The notes under the pieces: model-generated
Told to the model about the DNA's origin: nothing
Databases searched by the model: none
Seen by the model: the letters and a program-made list of their open reading frames with translations, nothing else
Shown: positions 1 to 9,777 of the stretch, piece after piece
Layout: every line of letters begins with the position of its first letter
How positions within the stretch are numbered: position 1 is the stretch's first letter
Assembly: GCF_002042965.1 (NCBI RefSeq)
Contig: NZ_MZNT01000001.1
Location: forward strand, 186,001-250,000
From: Paenibacillus sp. 32352
Lineage (GTDB): Bacteria; Bacillota; Bacilli; Paenibacillales; NBRC-103111
Length of the DNA: 64,000 nucleotides
Direction: 5' to 3'
Position numbers and translations under genes: made by a program

Positions 1-2
1 TT

Positions 3-1082
3 GCGCATTATTTTTGGCTAAACCGGGAGATGCAGGCCGCCGGGTACCCGGATCAGGCGATGGAGCTGCCAGAGGATGAGCGCATCGAGTCTTTCTTATC
101 CGCTTACAAGGCGAGCCGCAATACGTTAATGAACTGGGTATTCACGCATATATTCAAAGATTTGTACGGCATCGAAATCCGCGACGCCCAATCCATCCGC
201 GAAGCCGATGCCGCTGTTCGTGCTTCCAACGACCGCCCGGGCTGGGCGCAGGAGGTGGCGGACAAGCTGAACATTTGCGCTTTCGTAACGAATATGCCGG
301 ATCACGCGAAATGCAGCCATATGAACAGAGACGCCATTCTGATTCCGCGCGTTGACGGAAGACTGTTCGAATGGACCAAGCAAATTCATCAGGCCGATCA
401 GCGGGAGCAAGCCCTGGAAGAAGTGACTCAATCGATCCGCGATTTAATAGCTTCCTATAAGGAAAGGGGCTGTCCGGGCATCATGACGACGCTTCCCGGC
501 TACGATGCCAAGGCTAATGAGGAGGTTCCGCTGCAAACGGCAACGCGGGATCAGCTCATGATGCGGGTACTCCACACGATTTGCGGGATATTGGAGCAGA
601 ACGGAATGTTCCTGCAGCTCTTCCTCGGCGTGGAACGCTCCTGGTGCGACACGGCGATACCTGTCAATGACCCGCTGCGCATAGCGAAGCTGTCGGGTTT
701 GTTTGCTCGCTACCGCATTTCCTTCGAGCTGGTCGTTGCTTCGGAGTTGAACAATCTGGATGTTGTGCAGGCGGCCTGGAACTATCCTAATGTTCATGTG
801 GGCGGCATGTGGTGGTTTAATTTCCGCGCAAGCACTTACCGTGATATCATGCAGTATCGTATGGAAGCGTTACCTGGAATCAAAAGCTCGCTTATCGTGT
901 CGGACGCAAGGAATATCGAATGGTGCTACGGAAAAATCCTTCTTATTAAGAAGCTGATGGGCGAATATTTATATCAGCAGATCGAAGCGGGCTGGCTTGA
1001 TTATGACACGGCAATCCAGCTTGCAAAGGATTGGCTGTATAACAGCGCGGCGCAGCGTTACGGGTTCAGCTTGAATTCATAA
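3..1082 (+). CDS. Uronate (glucuronate) isomerase-like protein, 5' end cut by window
   Basis: The reading frame is open to the left edge and about 359 residues are visible; UxaC-family enzymes have roughly 470, so about 110 N-terminal residues lie outside. The first visible residues (AHYFWLNRE) resemble the UxaC segment after the metal-binding start. Near the C-terminus the fragment has GGMWWFN, matching the family's GxWWFND segment, then VSDARN where classical enzymes have TDSRS, and ends NSAAQRYGF where UxaC ends NNAQRYF. The family isomerises D-glucuronate/D-galacturonate to fructuronate/tagaturonate in the cytoplasm. The substituted WWFN and SDARN residues suggest a divergent member, so the substrate is uncertain. 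A Gfo/Idh oxidoreductase follows and a GH28 enzyme lies 6 kb downstream, which fits uronate use. Confidence 0.75.
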   Translation, partial: AHYFWLNREMQAAGYPDQAMELPEDERIESFLSAYKASRNTLMNWVFTHIFKDLYGIEIRDAQSIREADAAVRASNDRPGWAQEVADKLNICAFVTNMPDHAKCSHMNRDAILIPRVDGRLFEWTKQIHQADQREQALEEVTQSIRDLIASYKERGCPGIMTTLPGYDAKANEEVPLQTATRDQLMMRVLHTICGILEQNGMFLQLFLGVERSWCDTAIPVNDPLRIAKLSGLFARYRISFELVVASELNNLDVVQAAWNYPNVHVGGMWWFNFRASTYRDIMQYRMEALPGIKSSLIVSDARNIEWCYGKILLIKKLMGEYLYQQIEAGWLDYDTAIQLAKDWLYNSAAQRYGFSLNS

Positions 1083-1125
1083 AAATACAGAATTGGCGAT
1101 ATAGCCAATGAAGGGGAGAATGAAG

Positions 1126-2085
1126 ATGAAGGCACTTTTGGTTGGCTTGGGAACCGCAGGCTTTTCGTGGTATAAAAGATTGAGAGACAAAGGATTATTG
1201 GCCGCCGTAGTGGAGACGGATGCTTCGATGAAGGAGAAGATGGGGGACGATCCGTTCCCGTTCTATACATCGCTTAGCGAGGCGCTGGAGAAGGAGCAGC
1301 TGGATTTCGTCGTCAATGTGACCTCGCCTATGGCGCATACGGTCGTTAACAACGCCGCTTTCGATAAGAAGCTGCCGGTTTTGTGCGAGAAGCCGATATC
1401 GTTTGATTACGAAGAATCCATCGAAGTGGTGGAGCGTGCCGCTAAGGAGAACATTCCCTTCATGATCGCCGAGAATTACCGCCGCCATGCCGCCGTGCGC
1501 AAATTGAAGCAGCTGCTGGATGAAGGCGCTATCGGACGGATTTCCGCTATAGACATCCTATTTTATCGATATCACCATGTGCAGCGCAAATATACGGTCA
1601 GCCTGCTGGACGATATCGGCGTCCATCATTTTGATATGATCCGTTATTTGACCGGTGAGGAAGGAAAAAGCGTCTACGCGGACATGTACAATCCTATCGG
1701 CGGATGGGATGAAGAAGGCGCCATCATTAACACCAGCGCTCTCCTGGAGATGGCAGACGGTGTGAAGGTCAGCTATACCGGTTCTATCGCCTCCAGGGGG
1801 GAACAGACGCCTTGGCACGGCAATTGGCGGATCGAAGGAACGGAGGGCACGATCCAATACGAGAATCAGGAGATCCATCTCATTAAGGATGGGGTCAAGG
1901 AAACGATTACCAACTACAGCGGGGTAGATACTTCCGATACGTTGGCGGAATTCCTGGCATCGCTTAAGGAGCAACGGGATTCGGAAACCAGCGGTGCGGA
2001 TTATTTGAAATCGCAGACCCTGGTGCACTTCGCAAAATTATCGAGTGCCGAGGGACGGAAGGTAGAGATCAAGTACCCGAGCTAG
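1126..2085 (+). CDS. Gfo/Idh/MocA family NAD(P)-dependent oxidoreductase
   Basis: A 319-residue protein with an N-terminal Rossmann motif GLGTAG at residues 7-12, then the family signature CEKP near residue 87 and a C-terminal alpha/beta domain. This family oxidises or reduces sugars, inositols or sugar acids with NAD(P). I chose the ATG at 1126 because AAGGGGAG (1111-1118) lies 7 bases upstream; in-frame ATGs at 1108 and 1120 have no usable site. It begins 43 bases after the uronate isomerase homologue and probably shares its transcript, followed by a terminator-like hairpin. The sugar is not identifiable from sequence; a uronate or derived keto-acid is the contextual guess. Confidence 0.85.
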   Translation: MKALLVGLGTAGFSWYKRLRDKGLLAAVVETDASMKEKMGDDPFPFYTSLSEALEKEQLDFVVNVTSPMAHTVVNNAAFDKKLPVLCEKPISFDYEESIEVVERAAKENIPFMIAENYRRHAAVRKLKQLLDEGAIGRISAIDILFYRYHHVQRKYTVSLLDDIGVHHFDMIRYLTGEEGKSVYADMYNPIGGWDEEGAIINTSALLEMADGVKVSYTGSIASRGEQTPWHGNWRIEGTEGTIQYENQEIHLIKDGVKETITNYSGVDTSDTLAEFLASLKEQRDSETSGADYLKSQTLVHFAKLSSAEGRKVEIKYPS

Positions 2086-2112
2086 CGTCTGCTCCCAGGG
2101 GACTCCGGTGAA

Positions 2113-2160
2113 GAAAGGGGCTGTACTTCAGGTGAACAGGCAACCTGCAGGCAGCCCTTT
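2113..2160 (+). terminator. Terminator-like hairpin
   Basis: AAAGGGGCTG near 2114 pairs with GCAGCCCTTT ending at 2160, with one bulged base. It sits 28 bases after the oxidoreductase stop and before the lipoprotein gene. The downstream T-run is short, so efficiency is uncertain. Confidence 0.5.
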
Positions 2161-2265
2161 CGTATGTCTTGCTCACCACAATACAATGTAAAATTTAGGG
2201 GCTGCCCTAAATATACCCTTTTAGTGGGGTCAGCTTATTCAATTCTTGGGATGGAAGGGAATCGT

Positions 2266-3825
2266 ATGAAAAGAACCGTCGGCACATGGATGATCATAGC
2301 GATTGCAGCTGCTGGTACTGCCGGTTGTTTCCACGACGATACAACAAAGCATCCGGCGGCTGAGCAGGACAAGCCTGCGAAATTTTCCATCTCTTACACT
2401 ACGACCTCAAGCAGCGGATATTTTTCGCGGATTGGGGATCTGAGCCGGGAAAAGTGGGTCCTGAAGCTGGGGGAGCTGACCCATACTTCCCTCGATGTCA
2501 AGGTGATAGAGGAATCGAAGCTTCCGGTCATGTTTGCAGGCAGCAGCATTCCGGATGTCGTCGGAAGCAACGGTACGCCTACCAGTACGATCATGTCGGG
2601 TTCGGTAGAGGCCGGCGTCTTCATGCCGATCGACGATTTGTTAAAGCAGTATGCCCCCAATTTGCTCAAGAACGTGCCAAAGGATGCATGGGAGGCGGTA
2701 TCCTACAACGGAAAAACGTACGGTATTCCAACCTATTTGACGAACCCTTCCCGAAGAGCGACCTTTATCCGGTCGGATCTGCTGGAGAAGGCAGGTCTCA
2801 AGCCGCCGCAGACGGTGGAGGAGTTTCTCGATGTGCTCAGAGCCTTTAAGAAGATGGGAGTTGAGCATCCTTATTTAATGAGGGAGAACCTGAAGTACGC
2901 CGACATCATCCTCGGAGCTTACGACGTGCTGCCATACCGCGATCAGTTTGAAGTGGCGGACGGGCAGGTTGTTCCCAAGTTTTTTGATGTCAAGCATATG
3001 CAAAAAGCGCTGGAGACCTACAAGACGATGCTGGATGAGGGGCTTATCGCCAAAGATTTCGCGACCATCTCGTCGGCGGATTTTATAAGCTATATTCGCT
3101 CGGGCAAGGCGGGAATCTGGTCGTCCAATGCGATCGGTCTGGTTGATTTCCGGACCTCGATCAAGCAGGCCGTTCCTTCGGCCCGAGTAGATATTATCCC
3201 TTCTCCGAAAGGTCCGGAAGGCACCGGCGGGTACTTCCACTATACTCCCGTCATTTCGGCTTTTTACATTAATAAGAACGTAAAGCCGGACACAGCGGCG
3301 CGCATCATACAGTTTTTTGACTGGATGCAGACGCCGGAGGCGGAGAGGTTCTTTACTTTTGGCATTGAAGGGGATACCTATACGATAGCAGACGGCAGGA
3401 TCCAGTACAAATTTCCTCAAACGAAGGAAGCGATAGAAGAAGAAGGCTGGCGCAGCGGCACACTGTGGGGGGCTCATGACGCCGTAGCCAATAGAATGCG
3501 GCTGCAGCTGGATCAGAACGGGCGGGATACGCTGTTTGCGCTCGACCATATTGTCAAACATGAGGGATTGCCGGGCATCGGCTTTAATCCGGATTTGATT
3601 TCATTCGCCAAATACCAGGATCTGGCTCCTATTACGCAGGATGGTGCTCCGAGACTCATTATGGATCATATCATCAAGATGATTTACGGCAAAGAGCCTA
3701 TCACCGATTGGCCCAAGGTCATCCAGGAGTACAGGCAAAAAGGCGGAGAAGAAATCATCAAAGAAGCTACCCAACGCTATAACCGCAGGGAAGGAATCGT
3801 CAACCTGTATGAAACCCGTTTTTAA
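2266..3825 (+). CDS. Extracellular solute-binding lipoprotein (ABC sugar uptake type)
   Basis: A 519-residue protein with a lipoprotein signal: Lys/Arg at residues 2-3, a hydrophobic stretch, and TAGC with Cys21 as the lipidated residue. The mature part has the length and composition of the LplA-like, family 1 binding proteins common in Paenibacillus, which deliver oligosaccharides to ABC permeases at the outer membrane face. The ATG at 2266 is preceded by GGAAGGGA at 5 bases; the frame extends upstream to 2164 but without a site. No permease genes lie nearby; instead a YesN/YesM-type pair follows directly, so this protein may act with that sensor. Ligand unknown. Confidence 0.85.
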   Translation: MKRTVGTWMIIAIAAAGTAGCFHDDTTKHPAAEQDKPAKFSISYTTTSSSGYFSRIGDLSREKWVLKLGELTHTSLDVKVIEESKLPVMFAGSSIPDVVGSNGTPTSTIMSGSVEAGVFMPIDDLLKQYAPNLLKNVPKDAWEAVSYNGKTYGIPTYLTNPSRRATFIRSDLLEKAGLKPPQTVEEFLDVLRAFKKMGVEHPYLMRENLKYADIILGAYDVLPYRDQFEVADGQVVPKFFDVKHMQKALETYKTMLDEGLIAKDFATISSADFISYIRSGKAGIWSSNAIGLVDFRTSIKQAVPSARVDIIPSPKGPEGTGGYFHYTPVISAFYINKNVKPDTAARIIQFFDWMQTPEAERFFTFGIEGDTYTIADGRIQYKFPQTKEAIEEEGWRSGTLWGAHDAVANRMRLQLDQNGRDTLFALDHIVKHEGLPGIGFNPDLISFAKYQDLAPITQDGAPRLIMDHIIKMIYGKEPITDWPKVIQEYRQKGGEEIIKEATQRYNRREGIVNLYETRF

Positions 3826-3895
3826 ATAGAACGATACGATTGCTTCGCAAAGAGAGGATTCTTGCTTATGACCGTTGCAAAAGGAGCTGACTTCC

Positions 3896-4915
3896 ATGCA
3901 TTTGCTCATCGTTGATGATGAACCGATTATTCGTTTGGGACTGGTCAAAATGGCAGAGGTCTATGCCCCTTCCTTTGAAGGGATCCGAACGGCAGAGAAC
4001 GGCTTGGATGCATTGAAGAAAATTCAAGCATTGGAGCCGGACATTGTCCTGACCGATATTCGCATGCCCAAAATGGACGGATTAGCGCTTTGTCAGGCGA
4101 TACATAGCGATTATCCTCATATTCAGACCGCTGTTATATCCGGCCATAACGATTTTGAGTACGCGCAAAAGGCGATGACCTATGGAGTTAAGCATTATTT
4201 ATTGAAGCCGCTGATGAAAAATGACTTGCATAAGATGCTGGGGCAGCTGGTTCAGGAATCGGCGACAGGCTACTTCTCCGTCTCCCGGTATATTGAATGG
4301 ATCGATGCGATGGAGCAGTGCATCTGGTCGCTTCAGATGGATGAATTGACCCGGCTCGCAGATTTGTGGAGACAGTACTGCCTATCGGCCAATTTCACAT
4401 TGGCCAAGCTGAAGGAGCTGCTGGAGGACTGCACGGCGATGCTGATCAAACGGTTTCATGCAAGAGGCGTATTAAAGGAATACGTGAGCCCTGAGCTTCA
4501 AGGCTCCAGCACGAAGTTGCTGCTGGATTCTTTTGAAGAACGGCTTCGTCAGATGGCGTTCAGCCTGCTTGCAACCCGCAAAGGGAACTACAAAGATCCG
4601 ATGGAGGAAGCCAAGGCTTACATCGACAGCCGGCTGTCCGAGGATATTACGCTCGATCAGGTTGCGGCGATGATCGGTCTGACTCCGACGTATTTCAGCG
4701 CTTTATTCAAACGAATGACCAACGAAACGTTCGTCCGTTACCGGATTAACCGGAGAATGGAGAAGGCCAAGGAGCTTCTGTCCGTTCCTCATATCCGGAT
4801 CGTCGATGTGGCGGAGCTGGTAGGGTATGACGATTATCCGCATTTCACCAAAACATTCAAAAAAATGTACGGCATCTCGCCGTCCGAATTTCGCAGTCAA
4901 ATGGGGATCAAATGA
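3896..4915 (+). CDS. YesN-type response regulator with AraC DNA-binding domain
   Basis: A 339-residue protein with an N-terminal receiver domain (DDE at 7-9, phosphoacceptor Asp54 in LTDIRMP, KP near residue 105) and a C-terminal AraC double helix-turn-helix (about 235-335) ending in YGISPSEFR. AAGGAG at 3881-3886 gives a 9-base spacing to the ATG at 3896. Its last bases overlap the histidine kinase start (ATGA), so the two are translationally coupled. Such pairs typically switch on a neighbouring polysaccharide-uptake operon; the likely targets are the adjacent binding-protein gene and the GH28 gene. Confidence 0.9.
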   Translation: MHLLIVDDEPIIRLGLVKMAEVYAPSFEGIRTAENGLDALKKIQALEPDIVLTDIRMPKMDGLALCQAIHSDYPHIQTAVISGHNDFEYAQKAMTYGVKHYLLKPLMKNDLHKMLGQLVQESATGYFSVSRYIEWIDAMEQCIWSLQMDELTRLADLWRQYCLSANFTLAKLKELLEDCTAMLIKRFHARGVLKEYVSPELQGSSTKLLLDSFEERLRQMAFSLLATRKGNYKDPMEEAKAYIDSRLSEDITLDQVAAMIGLTPTYFSALFKRMTNETFVRYRINRRMEKAKELLSVPHIRIVDVAELVGYDDYPHFTKTFKKMYGISPSEFRSQMGIK

Positions 4916-6720
4916 AGCGTGGAAGTGTGTACCGCAAGCTGTTTGTTTACTTTTTAGTCGTCATCGTCCTGTCCTTGTCGAGTGTCGGCATCTTCTCTTA
5001 CACCACTTCTTCGCAGGAGCTGGATGTATTAGTGAAAAATCAAATGACGCAAATTGTGGCTAACGCCGTCCATCATACCGATCTATATCTGCAATCGTAC
5101 GAGCGCTCGATGGTTTCTTTGTTGACGAACAGAGAGGTGAAGAGGTTCCTGGATTTGCCGCCCAAGCCGGAGTTTTACGAGTTTTTCGAATACCGCAAAA
5201 CGATTAAGGAAGCAGGGGTCGATCCGGTATTTATCCGCAATCCGGAAATCGCCTCGATCTATATCATAAGCTTCAATGAGAATGCGGCCTATTATTTCTA
5301 CGATGTGCCGGAACAATCGTTCAGCGCCCATGATATACGCGAGCAATTGAGCTATTACCGTGCCAATACCAATGAGGACGGCAGTCTCAGTATATTAAAT
5401 CACAGTATATTGAACGACACACGGTCCCCCATGCTGACGCTCATCCGGCAAATTAAAGGCTTGTCGTCCCCGGCACCCAAAGGAATTCTTGCGATAGAAA
5501 TGCGGGTATCGGATCTCGCCGCGATGTGGAAAGGAGTCGAGCTTGGGCCTAAAGGATACTTTTTTATCCTGGACGGGAAAGGGCAGATCGTCTACCATCC
5601 GCAGCGCGAAAAGGTAGGCTCCTTCGTCAACGACGACCTAAAGCGTAAGCTTAGCGCCAGCGAGCTGTCGCTCGTTGATAATACGGAGGATGGCATTCGG
5701 CGAATCTACATGTCGCAGAAATCCGACTATTCAGGCTGGAATCTCGTTGTTTCCATGCCCCTCGACGAGCTGCGCAAGCCCGTATCCAAAATACGTACGA
5801 CAACGATCATCGTCGGCTTGTTTACGCTGTGCATTGCGCTGCTGTTGGCATACCGTTTCGGCAAATCCATTACGGAGCCGATCCAGGTGTTGAAGAACGG
5901 AATGAGGCAGACGGAGAAAGGCAACTGGGCTGTCATTCCACTGCCGGAGCGCTACGATGAAATGGTAGAGCTCATGATGCGCTACAATCTCATGGTCAAC
6001 CGGCTGTCCGAAATGGTGGAAAAGGTGTATCAGGTCGAGCTGAAGCATCAGGAAATGCAGCTTGAACGGCAAAAGGCGGTGCTTCAATCGCTGCAGCTGC
6101 AGATCAATCCTCATTTTATGTACAACACGTTGGAAATGATCGTATGCTACGCTTTCATCAGGGATTCGGAGGAAATATCCGAAATCGTCAATTCCCTGGC
6201 CTATATGCTCCGCTATTCGGTTCAAACGAACCTGGAGGAAATCACGATAGCCAATGAGCTGAAGCATGTGATGTATTATCTCGTCATTATCCGTCATCGT
6301 ATAGGACGCGAGTTTGAAGTCGATGTGGCCGTTCAGCCGGATTACCTGCTGCATAAAATGGTCCGGCTTACCCTGCAGCCGCTGGTCGAAAATGTATTCC
6401 AGCACGCATTCCCCGACGGAGTGGAGGATTATCATTTTATCCGGATTGACGCAGGGGAGAACGACGGCATGTTCTGGGTCAGCGTCGAGGATAACGGTAT
6501 CGGCATTAGCGAGGAGGAGCTGTCACGGCTGCGGGCCAAATTAAATGCGAACCGGTTGGCGGACGAAGAGGCCGGCAAGAAGGGCGGCATCGGGATTCTG
6601 AACGTGCACCGGCGTATTCAAATGGTATTCGGGGAGTCTTACGGCTTGCGAATCGAGAGTGCACCCGAGCAGGGAACGAAGCTGATTATGATGATGCCGT
6701 CTGTGATTGATAACAAATAG
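4912..6720 (+). CDS. YesM-type membrane sensor histidine kinase
   Basis: A 602-residue kinase with a first membrane segment at about 10-30, a long extracellular sensor region, a second segment at about 295-315, a HAMP region, then the His_kinase block LQINPHFMYN with phospho-His401 and a C-terminal ATPase domain (N-box LVENVFQHAF; G-box GGIGILNVHRR). It overlaps the response regulator by 4 bases. The order binding protein, regulator, kinase without transport permeases is unusual and suggests that the lipoprotein may be part of ligand sensing. Confidence 0.92.
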   Translation: MKRGSVYRKLFVYFLVVIVLSLSSVGIFSYTTSSQELDVLVKNQMTQIVANAVHHTDLYLQSYERSMVSLLTNREVKRFLDLPPKPEFYEFFEYRKTIKEAGVDPVFIRNPEIASIYIISFNENAAYYFYDVPEQSFSAHDIREQLSYYRANTNEDGSLSILNHSILNDTRSPMLTLIRQIKGLSSPAPKGILAIEMRVSDLAAMWKGVELGPKGYFFILDGKGQIVYHPQREKVGSFVNDDLKRKLSASELSLVDNTEDGIRRIYMSQKSDYSGWNLVVSMPLDELRKPVSKIRTTTIIVGLFTLCIALLLAYRFGKSITEPIQVLKNGMRQTEKGNWAVIPLPERYDEMVELMMRYNLMVNRLSEMVEKVYQVELKHQEMQLERQKAVLQSLQLQINPHFMYNTLEMIVCYAFIRDSEEISEIVNSLAYMLRYSVQTNLEEITIANELKHVMYYLVIIRHRIGREFEVDVAVQPDYLLHKMVRLTLQPLVENVFQHAFPDGVEDYHFIRIDAGENDGMFWVSVEDNGIGISEEELSRLRAKLNANRLADEEAGKKGGIGILNVHRRIQMVFGESYGLRIESAPEQGTKLIMMMPSVIDNK

Positions 6721-6963
6721 GAAGCTAACCTCATGAAAAGCTTGTGTTCCATGGGATTCGAGGGATACAGGTTAAATAATGAATATGCCGAGGTTAAATT
6801 AAGACTATCCGTTGAGCCTTAATCTCCGGTTCCTGAGCGCTTTCGGTTAAATTCGGGAGATTGTCTGGCATTCCCTCTTAATAGATACTAGAATAGGAGT
6901 AATATATTAAAAGAGAATCATGGAAGGCGGCGAGAGGCCTTTCGCATGATCAGGAGGGACATC

Positions 6964-8562
6964 ATGACTGTGTTTAATGTATTGGAATACGGAGCTGTCG
7001 GAGACGGCGTAACGATGAATACGGAGGCCATTCGAAGCACGCTGGAGGCTTGCGAGGCTGCCGGTGGCGGGACGGTCTATTTTCCGGCGGGGACCTATTT
7101 AACCGGCGCCGTTCATCTGAAAAGCAATATGACGATCCATATCGATTCGGGGGCCAAGCTGTTGTTCTCAACGAACCCCGACGATTATCCCTTTGTGAAA
7201 ACCCGATGGTCCGGGTATGAATGCTACGGCTATTCTCCGCTCGTCTATGGGGCGGATCTGACGAATATATCGATCGTGGGAGGCGGCATCATCGACGGTC
7301 AAGGCGCCGCTTGGTGGCAGCAATACCGTGAATGCAAGGCGGGACGCCGTCCTTCTACCGAAAGAGAGCTACAGTTGTTTGACCTGAACCGTCATCTCAT
7401 GGATATCAAAAGTAACATTGTGGAATGGGAGACGCAATTTTTACGTCCGGCCCTCTTCCAGCTGTTCCGCTGCACGAACGTGCGTCTGGAGGGCATCACG
7501 CTGCAAAACTCACCGTTTTGGAATACGCATCTCGTGTACTGCGATAACGTAACCATTCACGGCGTTTTGATTCAAAACCCTTCGGACACGCCGAACGGCG
7601 ACGGCCTGGATATCGATTCCTGCCGTTATGTCCGCATTTCCGACTGCCAGTTTGACGTAGGGGATGACTGCTTGTGCTTGAAATCGGGCATTGACGAGGA
7701 TGGAAGACGAATCGGCATCCCGACGGAGAATGTGACGGTAACGAACTGCACGATGCGGGCAGGCCACGGCGGAGTCGTACTGGGCAGCGAAACGGCGGGC
7801 GGCATTCGCCATGTGACGATTTCCAACTGCGTCTTCATTGGAACCGACCGGGGCATCCGCTTCAAATCAAACCGTGCGCGCGGAGGAACGATCGAGCATG
7901 TACAGGTGAATAACATCTTCATGAAGGGTGTGCTTTGCCCGATCGCGATCAATTCCTTTTACCGTTACGGCGTCGATCCTTCCAATCCTTCGATTTCCAG
8001 CCCTGAGCCTCAGCCGATTTCGGAATCGACACCGGTATTCCGTCACATCCGACTGAGCCATATTACGGCAACGGAAGTATTAGGCGCTGCAGGGTTCCTG
8101 TACGGTCTGCCGGAAATGCCGATTGAGGATGTCGTGATGGATCATATCCATATTGAAATGACAACGGATCCGAATGAACAGGGCGGCGAGCCGGATATGG
8201 TGCGTGAGGAGCTCGTCATGGCGGGCAAAGGAATGTACTGCAAATATGTGCGCTCGCTTCAGATGCATCATGTGCGTATCGAAACAAGGGAAGGCGCTGC
8301 GCTGACCATCGATAACAGCGATGATATCGAGTTGATCGGCTTCGGAATGAAGAAACCGCATCCTGCCACACCGGTTATGGAATTGAGGAATACGCAGGAG
8401 GTCTTCGTACAAGGCGGCTCGGCGGCACGGGGAACCGATGTTTACGCCAAAATCAGCGGAGCCGATACGCGGGATATCGTGTTTGCCGGTAACCGGCTGG
8501 ACAAAGCGGTGCAGGACGTACTCGCGGATACTGCGGTGCAAGGGTCCATTGTGGTAAAATAA
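6964..8562 (+). CDS. GH28 family glycoside hydrolase (polygalacturonase-like)
   Basis: A 532-residue right-handed beta-helix enzyme. The GH28 catalytic set is visible: NGDG with Asp213, GDDC with Asp234/Asp235, GHGG with His268, and RFKS in place of the RIKT substrate-binding motif. No signal peptide is seen, so it probably acts in the cytoplasm on short pectic or rhamnogalacturonan oligosaccharides. The ATG at 6964 is chosen because AGGAGG (6952-6957) lies 6 bases upstream; the in-frame ATG at 6946 lacks a site. The 243 bases upstream contain no gene and no convincing promoter. The epimerase-like gene follows after 22 bases. Confidence 0.93.
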   Translation: MTVFNVLEYGAVGDGVTMNTEAIRSTLEACEAAGGGTVYFPAGTYLTGAVHLKSNMTIHIDSGAKLLFSTNPDDYPFVKTRWSGYECYGYSPLVYGADLTNISIVGGGIIDGQGAAWWQQYRECKAGRRPSTERELQLFDLNRHLMDIKSNIVEWETQFLRPALFQLFRCTNVRLEGITLQNSPFWNTHLVYCDNVTIHGVLIQNPSDTPNGDGLDIDSCRYVRISDCQFDVGDDCLCLKSGIDEDGRRIGIPTENVTVTNCTMRAGHGGVVLGSETAGGIRHVTISNCVFIGTDRGIRFKSNRARGGTIEHVQVNNIFMKGVLCPIAINSFYRYGVDPSNPSISSPEPQPISESTPVFRHIRLSHITATEVLGAAGFLYGLPEMPIEDVVMDHIHIEMTTDPNEQGGEPDMVREELVMAGKGMYCKYVRSLQMHHVRIETREGAALTIDNSDDIELIGFGMKKPHPATPVMELRNTQEVFVQGGSAARGTDVYAKISGADTRDIVFAGNRLDKAVQDVLADTAVQGSIVVK

Positions 8563-8584
8563 GGCTAAAAAAGCAGGTGACATG

Positions 8585-9601
8585 ATGAAAGTATTGGTTC
8601 TTGGCGGAACAGGTGTAATCAGCCGTTCGGTGGTCGAACAAGCTCTGGCTCAGGGTCATGAGGTGACCGTCTTTAACCGGGGCAGCAAAAATCATTTGTT
8701 CGCAAATGACGTACGCGTCCTCATTGGCGATAAGTCCAACCGGGAGCAGTTCCGTGAACAGATGAAGGATCAGGAGTTCGATGCGGTCATCGATATGATT
8801 TCGTTCGACGCGGTGGATGCGGAATGTACGCTGGAAGCCTTCAAGGGAAGAGCGGGACAGTTTATCGTTTGCTCCAGCACAGCCGCTTATAAGAGACCGT
8901 TCCGCACCATTCCGACCGTGGAGGATGCGGAGGAGCTGTTCGATGATCCGGCCTTTCCTTACGCTTTCCATAAAGCCGAGATGGAGCGCTACTTGCGCAA
9001 GGTAATCGAACGTGGAGAAGCTGCGGTGACGATGATTCGTCCTTCCTTAACCTATGGGATAGGATGTGCCAATCTTGGCGTCCTAAGGCAAAATGTCAAT
9101 ATCGTGCACCGTATTCGTGCCGGCAAGCCGCTGGTGATGTTCGGTGACGGAACCGTTCCATGGAGCTTCAGCTTTGCTCCGGACGTGGCCAAAGCGTTCG
9201 TAGGAGCCGTAGGCAACAAGCAGATGATCGGCCAAACCTATCACGCAACGAGCGAGGAAGTGCATATCTGGCAGGATCTATATCTGGAAATGGGCAAGCT
9301 CCTGGGCGTAGAGCCGCATATCGTTCATCTAAGCTCCGATCTCCTTGTGGAGGCGAATCCGTCTTTATTCAGTCACTTGTATTATGAGAAAAGCTACTCC
9401 GGCTTGTTCGACAACAGCAAGCTGAAACGAGATCTGCCCGGCTTTCGGGCGGAAATCTCTCTATCCGCAGGCCTGTCCATGCTACTAGATTGGTATGAGC
9501 GGGAAGGGCATCAAGCCGATCAGGAGAAGGATCTTCTGGAAGACCGGCTAGCCGGGGCCCATGCGGATTTCTGCAGGCAGCTAAAGGATATGAAGCTCTA
9601 G
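8585..9601 (+). CDS. NAD-dependent epimerase/dehydratase (atypical SDR) family protein
   Basis: A 338-residue extended or atypical SDR with an N-terminal GGTGVIS nucleotide-binding motif (residues 7-13) and VFNRG at the end of beta-2, as in isoflavone reductase-like proteins. The usual Tyr-x-x-x-Lys is not obvious; YAFHKAE at about residue 127 is a candidate. Two tandem ATGs (8582, 8585) follow AGGTGA; the second has the better spacing. It is 22 bases behind the GH28 gene, so probably co-transcribed and acting on a sugar released by it. Substrate unknown. Confidence 0.8.
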   Translation: MKVLVLGGTGVISRSVVEQALAQGHEVTVFNRGSKNHLFANDVRVLIGDKSNREQFREQMKDQEFDAVIDMISFDAVDAECTLEAFKGRAGQFIVCSSTAAYKRPFRTIPTVEDAEELFDDPAFPYAFHKAEMERYLRKVIERGEAAVTMIRPSLTYGIGCANLGVLRQNVNIVHRIRAGKPLVMFGDGTVPWSFSFAPDVAKAFVGAVGNKQMIGQTYHATSEEVHIWQDLYLEMGKLLGVEPHIVHLSSDLLVEANPSLFSHLYYEKSYSGLFDNSKLKRDLPGFRAEISLSAGLSMLLDWYEREGHQADQEKDLLEDRLAGAHADFCRQLKDMKL

Positions 9602-9692
9602 CTTGAGATGACAAAGAAGCCGATGATGCGTTGGTGCAGCTATGGTGCGCACAGCCTGTCCTCGGCTTCTTCAAAAATGACTATATTATGAC

Positions 9693-9727
9693 AAATGCCG
9701 ATTTTCATAGGAAGCCGGCATTTTTTT
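9693..9727 (+). terminator. Rho-independent terminator
   Basis: AAATGCCG (9693-9700) pairs with CGGCATTT (9716-9723) and runs into seven T residues. An additional perfect 10-bp stem (AAGAAGCCGA at 9614-9623 with its complement at 9662-9671) lies just before it but lacks a T-run. Confidence 0.8.
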
Positions 9728-9777
9728 ATATATAATGTCATTGATACTGAATAATGCTAGGACAGGAAGGTGTCTCC

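Noticed and set aside
9614..9671. Perfect 10-bp stem AAGAAGCCGA behind the epimerase-like gene as a terminator
   Set aside because: No T-run follows on either strand, and the hairpin at 9693-9727 is the better terminator for the same gene.
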